A model generated the notes under the pieces. That model saw only the letters and a program-made list of their open reading frames with translations, did no database searches and was not told the DNA's origin. A program made the translations under genes and the position numbers. Shown here one piece after another: positions 1 through 9,655 of a stretch of DNA of 64,000 nucleotides; position 1 is the first letter of the stretch; every line of letters begins with the position of its first letter. This DNA comes from Pseudoalteromonas luteoviolacea (GTDB lineage Bacteria > Pseudomonadota > Gammaproteobacteria > Enterobacterales > Alteromonadaceae). The DNA is taken from assembly GCF_001750165.1 (NCBI RefSeq), contig NZ_CP015412.1, positions 1,240,001-1,304,000 of the forward strand, given 5' to 3'.

Positions 1-2
1 CT

Positions 3-3000
3 AGCAAAGGGAACGTGAGCCTATTAAATGGCGTTGCGACTTATACGCCAAATGCCAATGAAAATGGTGTAGATACCTTCACTTATACTGTCAAAGATGC
101 GCAGCAAAACACCTCTAATACGGCGACGGTGACGGTGACCATTACCGCGGATAATGACCTCCCTGTAGCGAAAGAGTTAGTTATCAATACGTCTGAGGAT
201 ACTCATTCAGATCCGCTGCAAGTTCGTGCGCAGACCACAGATATAGAGGACGGTATACCAACAGGAAACTTGGCAATATCAACTCAGCCTAGTAAAGGTA
301 GTGTTGTTATTGACCAACAGCAGGGCACTTTTGTTTATCAACCATCAGCTAACCAAACGGGCGCAGATAGCTTTGCTTACACGGTAGCGGATAGCATAGG
401 TGCAGTATCAGCACCGATGACAATTACTGTGAATATTGGCGCGGTAAATGACAAACCCGTGGCTACTGCTGACAGTGTCACAACAGATGAAGATGTAAGT
501 ACCCAATTGTCGATTTTATCAAACGACAGTGATGTTGAAGATCAAGGGTTCAATGGGGCAAATATCACACTTGAGGACCAAGGGAGTGGCGCGGGTAGCT
601 ATGAAAAAGCCATGGTGACTATCCAAGCAGATGGTCAGCTGAACATTGCACCGGTTTCAAATCAAAATGGCACCTTCACGTTTAATTATACCTTGACTGA
701 TAGTGAAGGATTAACCTCTGATCCAGCCCAAGTAACTGTTACTTTAACCCCAATGAATGACGCGCCAGTGGCCGTTGATAACACTGCGAGTTTGCAAGAA
801 GAAGGCTCATTTGAAGTGAACGTCTTGGGCAATGATACGGACGTAGATGAAAATGACAGCTTTAATCTAGCCAGTGTAACTGTGGTTGACCAGCCTCAAT
901 TTGGTCAGGCGGTTGTCAATGCACAAGGCGGGATTGTGTATACCCCGAACGAGCATTACTTTGGCGATGATACCTTTACGTACACAGTACAAGATGCTGC
1001 GGGAGCCACTTCTAATAAAGCCACGGTGACAATGACGGTGACACCTGTGAACGATGCACCGATTGCACAAGCTCAAAACCTAAATGTAAATGAAGATGGC
1101 AGTTTACTTGTGACGCTCAGCGCGACTGATCAGGAAAATGATACGCTGAGCTACCGCGTTGTCACAGGTGTATCTAACGGGACATTAGTGCAGCAATCAG
1201 ACACGGCTTGGTTATATACACCGACATTAAATTTCAATGGAGTAGACACCTTCTCGTTCGTAGCAAATGATGGTACTGATGACTCTGCGGCTGCAACTGT
1301 ATCTTTGACCGTCAACGCGGTGAATGACCAACCTACGGTCACAGGGCAAGCTGTAAGCGTTGATGAAGAGACGCAGGTAAATATCACTCTAAGTGCAGAA
1401 GATATAGATAACGATAATCTCACTTACCTGCTTGTTGGTGAGCCAAGCAATGGTAGTCATTCACTTAATGGCAATGTGCTAAGCTATACAGGTAACTTAG
1501 ATTACTTTGGAGCGGATAGCTTTACCTTTAAAGTCAACGATGGTCTGGTAGACTCTGAGTTAGCGACGGTAAATATCACAGTCAATAATATCAATGATGC
1601 GCCAACGATTACAGGTAGCCCGAGCAGTCAAGTTAATGAAGACAGTGCATACAGTTTTGTGCCTACCGCTGAAGATAAAGATGGCGACAATTTAACATTC
1701 GCTATTGAAAACTTACCGAGTTGGATGTCCTTCGATAGCACGACTGGTTCGATATCAGGCACGCCTGTCAATGCAAATGTTGGCGTGTATACAGGCATTG
1801 TGATCAGTGTTTCAGATGGTACAGAAACGGTCGCACTTACTGCGTTTAATATCACTGTTGTTAATACCAATGATACACCAACGATAAGCGGCGTACCTGC
1901 AACTTCTATCGATGAAGACAGTGCGTATAGCTTTACGCCAAGCGCAACGGATATTGATGGAGATACCTTAACCTTTAGTATTCAAAATGCACCAGCTTGG
2001 GTTGAATTTAATAGTGCCACAGGGGAGCTGACTGGCACACCACTTGACGCCAATGTTGGTACTGACACCAACATTATTGTCTCTGTCAGTGATGGTCAGA
2101 TAAGCGCGTCTTTAGCGGCGTTTGATATTGTTGTTAATAATACCAATGATGCCCCGACAGCAAATGCACCAAGCTACAGCATCAGCGAGGGAGCAACACT
2201 TACTGTAAGCAGTGTTGAAGGCTTACTGAGTGGCAACTTTGCCCTTGACGATGATTTAGATAGTAATGATGTATTGTCGATTGTGGATCTCACTCAGCCA
2301 ACATTTGGCACGTTAAATGTGAATGGAGGTGGTAGCTTCTCTTATGCGCATAACGACAGTGAAACGCAAAGTGACAGTTTTACCTATCGACTACAGGACA
2401 GCTTTGGTGCTCAGTCTGCAGTTGTAACGGCATCGATTGCAATTACGCCTGTATCCGACGCTCCTGTTGCCGTTGATGACAATGCGCAAACCAACGAAGA
2501 TACGCCGGTTACGGTAAATCTATTGAGCAATGACACGGATCCTGAAGGAGATATTGTGGCCTCTTCAGCGGTTGTTGTTGATCAACCGACCATTGGTTTT
2601 GTATTAATTGAAAACGGGGTAGCGACCTATACACCTAATCAAGATGTAAATGGCGCAGATCTATTTACGTATATTATATCAGACCAAGATTCTAATAATT
2701 CAGAAAAAGCCTCTGTGTCTATCACTATCACGGCGATAAATGATGCACCACAAGCTGAAAATATCACGGTGAATATCGATGAAGATGCTGAGCAAACCAG
2801 CATCAATGTCAGGGCCTTTGCAACGGATATTGAAGATGGTATCCCAACAGGTGATATTGAGATCACTACGGCGCCGCAAAAGGGGCAAGCCACAGTTAAT
2901 AATAGCGAAGGGACAATAGCGTACACACCATTTGAGGACGATGAAGGCGCAGATAGCCTGAGCTACAGGGTTGCCGACAGCAATGGGGCGGTTTCTGAAT

Positions 3001-6000
3001 TAGCCACTGTGTCAATAAATATCGGTGAAGTAAATGATGCGCCAATCGCGGCGGATGATAGTGTAACAACGCAAGAAGACATACAAGTCACGCTGAATGT
3101 TTTATCAAATGACACCGACGTGGAAGACGAAGGCTTTAACGGCGCGAATATTACTTTACAAAATAATGGGGTGTTTGATTTTGCAACGGTGGCTATATTA
3201 GCTGATGGTCAATTACAAATAACGCCTGCACAAGACCAAAATGGTCAGTTCAGCTTCACCTATACACTTAATGATAGTGAAGGACTAAGTTCCTTACCTG
3301 CCACGGTTAGACTTACTGTTGAGGCTGTGAATGATGCGCCAGTCGCCATTGACGATATTGCCGCCCTTGAAGAGGAGGGGGCATTTGCGGTGAATGTGCT
3401 TGGGAATGATACAGACGTGGATGGCAACAATGAAATAGACCCATCGACTGTCTCAGTGGTTGCAACCCCTGCTAAAGGGCAAGTCAGTATTGATGGGCTT
3501 GGTCGAATTGTATACACCGCCAATACCAATGAAGTGGGTAATGATACTTTTACTTACACAGTAAAAGATACTTCAGGCCTAGAGTCTAATGTCGCAACAG
3601 TGACAATGACCATAGATAATGTCAACGATGCGCCAGATGCTCAAGATGATGCCTATTCAGAAGAAACTTTTGATGAAGCTACAGGCACATATCGGCTAGC
3701 TGTATTAAACAATGATAGTGATGTGGATGCTGGGGATTCACTGTCACTTCTAAGTGCACAAGCGTCAGTGGGCAGTGTTACTGTTGAGGGTAATGTGCTG
3801 GTTTATACGCCTGAAGATACGTTCAATGGTGTGGTGATAATTGATTATGTCATTAAGGATGAAGCTGGCGAAATTAGCCGAGCAGTTGCTGAGCTAACTG
3901 TGGTTAGGAATGACTCTCAAGGCATACCGCCCTCAATTAACGTCCCGGCTGATATTAATGTCAATGCGACTGCTTTATTCACTAAAGTTGAACTTGGAAA
4001 TGCCACTGCCACAGACAGTAATGGCAATGTCATAGGTGTATCACTTGTGGACAATAATGTGTTGTTTCCCCCCGGACGGCACTTGGCAACTTGGCAAGCT
4101 CAAGATAGTAACGGGTTAAGTACTTTTGCAACCCAAAATGTATTTGTTAACCCACTCATTTCTTTGTCAAAAGATACGCAGTTGTCCGAAGGACAAAACT
4201 TTACGTTAGGTGTATTTTTAAATGGCGAAGCGGCGCAATATCCTGTGCAAATACCGTATACCGTATCAGGAACCGCGAATAGTGCAGATCATACCCTCTC
4301 GAGTGGTACGGTTACGATAAACTCTGGCATAGAAGGAGAGATCCCGTTTAGCGTTTTTGAAGATGGATTGAGCGAGGGTAATGAAACGATTGTTGTGACA
4401 CTGGATGAGTCACTGAATCGAGGAGCTAAATTTACTACGCAGATCACCATTGTAGAACAAAATGTCGCACCTGAAATTATTTTGAATGCTTCACAAAATA
4501 ACGAGTTACGCACAACGGTTACGGCAAATGAACAATTGGTGACAATTACTGCACAAATTAGCGATCCCAATATTGGCGATACTGTACAGTTACAATGGAG
4601 TACATTGGATGCTGGATTGCAAAATATCAGCACAGTGGAAAGCGAGTTTGTATTTTCGCCGCAATTATTGGCGACAGGTATTTATGGCATTTCTATCACA
4701 GCGACCGATGATGGTGAACCTAACTTATCTAGTACAGCTCAGATTTATTTAGAAGTAGTCCCTGAGCTTGCTGTTTTAACCGCGCAAGATACGGATGGCG
4801 ACCTCATTCCAGACAATGAAGAGGGACATAGTGACTCTGATAATGACGGTATACCTGATTATCAAGATGCGATCACTGATTGTAATGTGATGCAAGAGCA
4901 GGTACTTGAATCGTCTCAGTTTTTGATTGAAGGTGAACCCGGTGTATGTATTAGAAAAGGTGTAACAATTGCGCAAAACAGTACTGGTGGTGTTCAACTG
5001 TTACCTGAAGAGCTACAACAGGATGACACGGCGACAAATATAGGTGGGCTGTTTGACTTTATTGCGTTTGGGCTACCTCAAGCGGGTGACAGCTATAGTA
5101 TTGTTATTCCACAGAGAAACCCGATACCACTTAATGCAGTATATCGGAAATTAAAAGGTGATCAGTGGGTTGACTTTGTAATCGATGCGCAAAATAAAAT
5201 TTATTCATCGCTTGGTGAACCTGGCTATTGTGCCCCTCCTGGCAGTAATGTTTGGGTAGAAGGCCTCAGTGAAGGGGACTGGTGCGTAAAACTTCAGATC
5301 GTGGATGGCGGACCAAACGATGATGATGGCATAGCAAACGGTAGCATCATCGATCCTGGCGGTGTTGCTGTGATAAATAATGGCAATACGCTACCAGTGG
5401 CGAGCGCCGATGAGAAAATAGTCGGGTCTGGACAGTCGATTCTGATAGATGTTCTTGCCAATGATTCTGATGCTGATGGAGATGCATTAACGATTACAGG
5501 TGCTTCAGTTGATTTTGGCTCAGTAGTCATTGAAGACAACAAGTTACTTTACACACCACCTGAAACATTTGTTGGCTTAGCAACGATTCAGTACAGTATT
5601 ACTGATGGGCAAGGCGGTACAGCAAGCAGTGCTGTCACGGTTAATTTGACGGTGAATTCAGCCCCTACTACGACGCTGGATCTCGCTTCTACAACAGACC
5701 AAGCATCAATTATATTAAATGTATTAGAGAATGATTTTGATGCTGATGGGGATACATTCTCTGTGATTGAAGCCGTGGCACAAAACGGTTCTGTGAAAAT
5801 AAATTCAGATGGCACTATTTCATATACACCTAAATCTGGATTTGAAGGGGTTGATATCGTTACATATACCGTTGTAGATAATAAAGGGGCGATTTCAAAA
5901 GGGATAGCGCAAGTTACCGTTACAGCATATAAAGCGGTCGCTATCGAAAATACATCATCAGGCGGCCTGGGAGGGGGGCTTATTTTGATACTTTCGGCAT

Positions 6001-6620
6001 TGTTAATACGCAGACGTAAATCGGTTCTACCAAGCTTTGCATTGGTCTCTTTGAGTTGCCTCTTATCATCTTCTGCTTATGCGGATGGTTGGGCTCTAAA
6101 AGGCACTATTGGGCAAGCTCACGCTGCTGAGCGGGTAGATAATAACTCTGGATTGCAAGTAAAAAATATTGATAACAGTAGCGAGTCATGGTCAGTCGGG
6201 AGTTACTATGAACTGCTTCCAAATTGGCATATTGGCGTGGGATATGTTGATTTAGGGCAAGGACGGGTTGATTTCGTAGGAGAGAGCTTGTCGCCTTCTG
6301 AATCACATTTAGCGGTTTCTCGAATTGCACCTGTACTTCCAGAAGGTTTTACATTGCAAGTCAATTATGACCTGTTTACATGGCAAAAGTTAACGGCTGA
6401 AGTTTTCGTTGGCGTATTTGACTGGGAATATAAAGTTTCGAGCACTAGAGATGAGCGCTTTTTGCAAACTTATGAAGCAGCAGAAACAAATGCGATGATG
6501 GGAGCCGAGCTAGGGTATCAGCTCAGTGAACGCATAGAATTAGGAGTCCAGTACCGGTATTTTGATATCAGTGAGAATAGTATAAATGAGGTTTCAATGC
6601 TGATGGCTGTGAAGTTTTAG
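3..6620 (+). CDS. Giant Ig/cadherin-repeat surface protein with GlyGly-CTERM-like signal and C-terminal beta-barrel (5' end outside window)
   Basis: The reading frame is open to the left edge and the first codons already lie inside an Ig-like repeat, so the true start is upstream. Order of domains by nucleotide: tandem cadherin/VCBS-like Ig domains (3-1600) with repeated 'NDAP' linkers and 'DxFTYTV' strands; two putative-Ig units with 'DEDSAYSF' (about 1600-2160); more Ig-like units (2160-3930); an HYR-like unit (3930-4155); a Calx-beta-like unit (4160-4470); a PKD-like unit (4470-4770); a Ca-binding thrombospondin-3-like stretch DxDxDxxPD (about 4790-4870); a region matching the 'choice-of-anchor U' type (about 4870-5370); and two further Ig-like units (5385-5935). 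Then come SGGLGGG, a hydrophobic segment and RRRK (5957-6021), a second signal-peptide-like stretch ending AYA, and a domain of about 180 residues ending in Phe, typical of an 8-stranded outer-membrane barrel. Probable role is adhesion or biofilm; the ligand is unknown. Confidence 0.85.
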   Translation, partial: SKGNVSLLNGVATYTPNANENGVDTFTYTVKDAQQNTSNTATVTVTITADNDLPVAKELVINTSEDTHSDPLQVRAQTTDIEDGIPTGNLAISTQPSKGSVVIDQQQGTFVYQPSANQTGADSFAYTVADSIGAVSAPMTITVNIGAVNDKPVATADSVTTDEDVSTQLSILSNDSDVEDQGFNGANITLEDQGSGAGSYEKAMVTIQADGQLNIAPVSNQNGTFTFNYTLTDSEGLTSDPAQVTVTLTPMNDAPVAVDNTASLQEEGSFEVNVLGNDTDVDENDSFNLASVTVVDQPQFGQAVVNAQGGIVYTPNEHYFGDDTFTYTVQDAAGATSNKATVTMTVTPVNDAPIAQAQNLNVNEDGSLLVTLSATDQENDTLSYRVVTGVSNGTLVQQSDTAWLYTPTLNFNGVDTFSFVANDGTDDSAAATVSLTVNAVNDQPTVTGQAVSVDEETQVNITLSAEDIDNDNLTYLLVGEPSNGSHSLNGNVLSYTGNLDYFGADSFTFKVNDGLVDSELATVNITVNNINDAPTITGSPSSQVNEDSAYSFVPTAEDKDGDNLTFAIENLPSWMSFDSTTGSISGTPVNANVGVYTGIVISVSDGTETVALTAFNITVVNTNDTPTISGVPATSIDEDSAYSFTPSATDIDGDTLTFSIQNAPAWVEFNSATGELTGTPLDANVGTDTNIIVSVSDGQISASLAAFDIVVNNTNDAPTANAPSYSISEGATLTVSSVEGLLSGNFALDDDLDSNDVLSIVDLTQPTFGTLNVNGGGSFSYAHNDSETQSDSFTYRLQDSFGAQSAVVTASIAITPVSDAPVAVDDNAQTNEDTPVTVNLLSNDTDPEGDIVASSAVVVDQPTIGFVLIENGVATYTPNQDVNGADLFTYIISDQDSNNSEKASVSITITAINDAPQAENITVNIDEDAEQTSINVRAFATDIEDGIPTGDIEITTAPQKGQATVNNSEGTIAYTPFEDDEGADSLSYRVADSNGAVSELATVSINIGEVNDAPIAADDSVTTQEDIQVTLNVLSNDTDVEDEGFNGANITLQNNGVFDFATVAILADGQLQITPAQDQNGQFSFTYTLNDSEGLSSLPATVRLTVEAVNDAPVAIDDIAALEEEGAFAVNVLGNDTDVDGNNEIDPSTVSVVATPAKGQVSIDGLGRIVYTANTNEVGNDTFTYTVKDTSGLESNVATVTMTIDNVNDAPDAQDDAYSEETFDEATGTYRLAVLNNDSDVDAGDSLSLLSAQASVGSVTVEGNVLVYTPEDTFNGVVIIDYVIKDEAGEISRAVAELTVVRNDSQGIPPSINVPADINVNATALFTKVELGNATATDSNGNVIGVSLVDNNVLFPPGRHLATWQAQDSNGLSTFATQNVFVNPLISLSKDTQLSEGQNFTLGVFLNGEAAQYPVQIPYTVSGTANSADHTLSSGTVTINSGIEGEIPFSVFEDGLSEGNETIVVTLDESLNRGAKFTTQITIVEQNVAPEIILNASQNNELRTTVTANEQLVTITAQISDPNIGDTVQLQWSTLDAGLQNISTVESEFVFSPQLLATGIYGISITATDDGEPNLSSTAQIYLEVVPELAVLTAQDTDGDLIPDNEEGHSDSDNDGIPDYQDAITDCNVMQEQVLESSQFLIEGEPGVCIRKGVTIAQNSTGGVQLLPEELQQDDTATNIGGLFDFIAFGLPQAGDSYSIVIPQRNPIPLNAVYRKLKGDQWVDFVIDAQNKIYSSLGEPGYCAPPGSNVWVEGLSEGDWCVKLQIVDGGPNDDDGIANGSIIDPGGVAVINNGNTLPVASADEKIVGSGQSILIDVLANDSDADGDALTITGASVDFGSVVIEDNKLLYTPPETFVGLATIQYSITDGQGGTASSAVTVNLTVNSAPTTTLDLASTTDQASIILNVLENDFDADGDTFSVIEAVAQNGSVKINSDGTISYTPKSGFEGVDIVTYTVVDNKGAISKGIAQVTVTAYKAVAIENTSSGGLGGGLILILSALLIRRRKSVLPSFALVSLSCLLSSSAYADGWALKGTIGQAHAAERVDNNSGLQVKNIDNSSESWSVGSYYELLPNWHIGVGYVDLGQGRVDFVGESLSPSESHLAVSRIAPVLPEGFTLQVNYDLFTWQKLTAEVFVGVFDWEYKVSSTRDERFLQTYEAAETNAMMGAELGYQLSERIELGVQYRYFDISENSINEVSMLMAVKF

Positions 6621-6633
6621 AATCCATTAGGCG

Positions 6634-6666
6634 ATGCAAGAGCTGTCTAATGGACAGCCCTTGCAT
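6634..6666 (+). terminator. Hairpin downstream of the giant surface protein
   Basis: ATGCAAGAGCTGTC pairs with GACAGCCCTTGCAT across a 5-base loop, with one mismatch in 14 positions. It starts 14 bases after the stop codon. There is no clear T-run after it, so intrinsic termination is only a possibility. Confidence 0.45.
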
Positions 6667-7575
6667 ATTAAGCAGCTTAAATTGAGTTTTTAAAGGGGCT
6701 AGTGATATATCCTGAAGTTTAATGTAACTACGAATTTGCCTTATGAGCTATGTTGTATTCGATAAGAACATGCCATTTTGAGGTATTCGTTACTCGCCCT
6801 CGTTTACTATAACTTTAACCGCTGCTACCTCCCTAGGATTATAGCGTTCCGCTGCATAGGCATGATTGATGCCCATGCGCGATATTATGTCTACACTTTG
6901 CTGGTTTGAGTTTGTAAAGTGTCTATTCTTTAACGGTTTTTTGTTTTTCAGTATTATGCAAAGCAGCTGTTTTTTGTACTATTCAAACTGTTACTGTGTG
7001 ATTACTTAACTCCATCTCTTTTGCTAATTAAAGATCAGGGTAATAGACTTACCCCTTGCTGAAGTTCCAATTTATTTCCGTAAGCTATTTGGTTGTGATC
7101 CTGTTTAATTGATAAGAAGCACTCTATACACATTACTATCAAATGTTCGCTCTATCTTAAGTAATTACCTACTATCATTTCAAAATAATTAAATCTTTTT
7201 TATTTGTTCAGTGATCCTTATACATGTTCTATTAGTTTTTTGGTCATATATGTATAAATTCATATTTTTTAGTTGTCATATATTTATTGAGGTTGGATGT
7301 TGATGGGTTTTTTAATCTGTTTTCAAAATTGGATGGGAGATAAATATATTTATAATGGTGTTGAGGAGTTAGGAATATTCCATGTTGATTTTTTGTATGA
7401 TTGGCCGATGTTATTTTTCTTAACTCTATGTGTGTGCTTTTAATTTATAGATATAGTTATTTTAACAGGTTGGGATATTAATTTAATTTTAAATTTATGG
7501 GTTTGTGTTGCTTTTAATTTAGTTAAAGTGTATAAAGTCGCTGTTTTTAAGTGGTCTGATGTTTAAAGGGAATTA
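6667..7575. other. AT-rich intergenic stretch
   Basis: This 0.9-kb stretch separates the surface protein from the polymerase gene and becomes strongly AT-rich after about 7100. Apart from one candidate short reading frame at 7297-7443, no recognisable gene, RNA or repeat is seen. It probably holds the promoter of the 7576-14416 unit, but no convincing -35/-10 pair could be fixed by eye. Confidence 0.5.
7297..7443 (+). CDS. Candidate small hypothetical protein (48 aa)
   Basis: An ATG at 7297 is preceded by GAGG five to six bases upstream and opens a 48-codon frame ending in TAA at 7441. The peptide starts MLMGFLICFQNW and ends in a hydrophobic segment (PMLFFLTLCVCF), so it could be a short membrane peptide or the remnant of a larger gene. 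It lies upstream of the polymerase gene in the same orientation. No family is recognised, and chance occurrence in AT-rich DNA is quite possible. Confidence 0.25.
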   Translation: MLMGFLICFQNWMGDKYIYNGVEELGIFHVDFLYDWPMLFFLTLCVCF

Positions 7576-9231
7576 ATGTACCGCAACGCAAGTTTTAACA
7601 TGGATGAAAGTGCCTCAAATTCAAGCTTATATATCTTTAAGTTGTTACTTTTTGTATTTTCATGTGTTATATCTGTTATAAGTTTTGAAGATTTTTATTA
7701 TCGATATAACGCCCCGAAATGGGCTGTTTTTGACTTATTCTGTATTCTTCTATTTATTTTCTCAATTTATTTCTCACCCCGAGTGAGAGTCAACTTTATA
7801 AGTACAATAATTGGTTTGTTGACTTTATATATGCTCATGACTTTACTTTGGTCTCCAAACAAGTTTGAAGGTGTGCTTTTTGTTTTTAGATTTTTGGCAT
7901 TTGCTTTGTCAATATTTATAGTGGTTTCAATAGTCCCTAAGTGTAAATTAGTCGAGATACTTACAGATAGTGTGTTTTATAGTTCGATTATATTTTGTGC
8001 TGTCATAATTTATGAAAGGTATTGGTTAGCTCTTCCTTATACCAGCCAAAGCTTCTCTCCGATTGGCTTTGTGAATTACCTTGGTCATGTGTTAAATATT
8101 TGGATACCAGTGCTTGTTTTATCTATTTATAATAGGCGAAACTCAACAGTATTCTTATTGTTAGGTCTAGCTAGCCTGTTGGTACTGATGAATTTGCTAG
8201 TTGAGTCACTAATTCGTGGAACAATTTTAGGACTGTTAGTCGCTGAGATAATAGTTCTATTTGCTGTATTGTTAAAAACCAAAAAGTTTCAATTTAAGTA
8301 CTTATCAATACTAGTTGCTTTTTCATGTACTTTGGTGACATTTAATTTAATAGAGAATTCTGGGTTATCTACGTTACGGGGGGAAATCACTTCAATACAG
8401 GAAATGGATACAGGAAGGGAAACCATTTTTTCAAATACTATAGATATGGTCAAAGATAACCCTCTTGGTGTAGGTGTAAATAACTTTGAGTATATCCATC
8501 AAAAATATGCACGAGCGGGAACGCCTGATGCGTCACCTTATATATCTAACATGAAGGTATTACGAACTCCTTATAATATTGTATTAAAGTTCTATTCAGA
8601 GTTAGGTTTTTTAGGTGGGAGCTTGTTTTTAATTTTATTTAGCATGGTTGTTATTAGAGCATTTTTAAATTTTTTGAAAGGTGGATTTGTTGATGCTTGG
8701 ATTTTCATAGCCGTTTTTGCTCTATGTTTTCACGCGATGTTTAGTTCAGTATTCCTCACGCCGGTAAGTTTGTTTTTTTCAATTCCACTATTTGCGGTCG
8801 TTTTTTCGAGGGAAAGTTTAAATGGAATTCAACCAATGAACATGAGATGGATATGGATTATTGTTCCTTTTGTTTTTTTATTGGCCTGTTTGTCTATTGC
8901 AAAAATTACATCGGCTAATTTAACTGCTAAGGGATATCGAATGGGGAATACAGAATTAGTTGAAAAGTCACTCGAGTTAAACCCATACGATTATTTTACT
9001 TCATTAAGGCTGTATAGCTTATACCTCATAAAAGAAGGAAACAAAGAACAAGCGTTACAGAGCCTAGAGAGAGCAATTAATTTGTATCCATATAATATCT
9101 ATATGTTAATTAAAGCGGGAGATGTTGCTTCACAGTTAGGTTTAAATGATAAAGCTGAAGAGTATAAAAAGCGCGCATTAGATATTTATCCAAATTATTA
9201 TCAAGCTAAATTAATCAATAAGGGGGCATAA
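7576..9231 (+). CDS. O-antigen ligase / PglL-like membrane polymerase with C-terminal TPR-like repeats
   Basis: This is a 551-residue protein with about ten or more hydrophobic helices. After them comes a region of the Wzy_C type (around residues 275-345: 'GRETIF', 'NPLGVGVNNFEY', then 'YNIVLKFYSELGFLGG'), which carries the catalytic periplasmic loop in O-antigen ligases and O-oligosaccharyltransferases. The last 100 residues look like TPR units (ALQSLERAINLYPYN; KAEEYKKRALDIYPNY), as in PglL-type enzymes. Such proteins move lipid-linked sugar chains onto lipid A or onto proteins in the periplasm. The start ATG follows AAAGGGA. The gene is noticeably more AT-rich than its neighbours, as is common for polysaccharide genes acquired by transfer. 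It is followed after 85 bp by a small lipoprotein and then the collagen-like gene. Ligase versus protein glycosyltransferase cannot be decided from sequence alone. Confidence 0.8.
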   Translation: MYRNASFNMDESASNSSLYIFKLLLFVFSCVISVISFEDFYYRYNAPKWAVFDLFCILLFIFSIYFSPRVRVNFISTIIGLLTLYMLMTLLWSPNKFEGVLFVFRFLAFALSIFIVVSIVPKCKLVEILTDSVFYSSIIFCAVIIYERYWLALPYTSQSFSPIGFVNYLGHVLNIWIPVLVLSIYNRRNSTVFLLLGLASLLVLMNLLVESLIRGTILGLLVAEIIVLFAVLLKTKKFQFKYLSILVAFSCTLVTFNLIENSGLSTLRGEITSIQEMDTGRETIFSNTIDMVKDNPLGVGVNNFEYIHQKYARAGTPDASPYISNMKVLRTPYNIVLKFYSELGFLGGSLFLILFSMVVIRAFLNFLKGGFVDAWIFIAVFALCFHAMFSSVFLTPVSLFFSIPLFAVVFSRESLNGIQPMNMRWIWIIVPFVFLLACLSIAKITSANLTAKGYRMGNTELVEKSLELNPYDYFTSLRLYSLYLIKEGNKEQALQSLERAINLYPYNIYMLIKAGDVASQLGLNDKAEEYKKRALDIYPNYYQAKLINKGA

Positions 9232-9316
9232 AGCGAAGTCAGTTTACACAACTTTTACACCCTTACAAATGAAGTCAGTTCATTGATGAACGTTATTTTT
9301 ATAAAGGAAAAAAAGA

Positions 9317-9631
9317 ATGAAAAGCTCACATTATCTTACCTTGACGCTGCTTGCTTGCATCAGCATATCTGGTTGTGGCGGTAGCGACAACCAAGCATCA
9401 AATGGTTCGGGGAACACTTCCGTAACTAAACCAAACCCAAACCCAAACCCTAATCCAAAGCCAGAGCCGGGCAAAAAAGTAGCAGATCATAGTGTTAAAA
9501 AATCCAAACTAGGTGGTAGCCGAATTCAGGCAACAAGTTCTGGTGCTCATGATTTAGCTGCAACAGTCTCAATTGTTACTAACAAAGCTAGCTCAGAAAA
9601 CTATAGCTTATCCAACGCTGCAACAAATTAA
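9317..9631 (+). CDS. Small lipoprotein with Asn-Pro repeat
   Basis: This 104-residue protein starts with a lipoprotein signal peptide whose lipobox is ISGC (Cys about residue 20). The mature part begins GGSDNQ and has an NPNPNPNPKPEPG spacer near residues 40-53, followed by a basic stretch and a Ser/Ala-rich tail. The start ATG has AAGGA eight bases upstream. It sits 85 bp after the polymerase gene and 24 bp before the collagen-like gene with no terminator seen in either gap, so co-expression is likely. A Pro-rich linker after a lipid anchor is usual for proteins that span periplasm or peptidoglycan. No family is recognised. It could be an anchor or assembly factor for the collagen-like protein, which is inference from position only. 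Confidence 0.75.
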   Translation: MKSSHYLTLTLLACISISGCGGSDNQASNGSGNTSVTKPNPNPNPNPKPEPGKKVADHSVKKSKLGGSRIQATSSGAHDLAATVSIVTNKASSENYSLSNAATN

Positions 9632-9655
9632 TTAAAGAATAAATAAAGGGAATAT

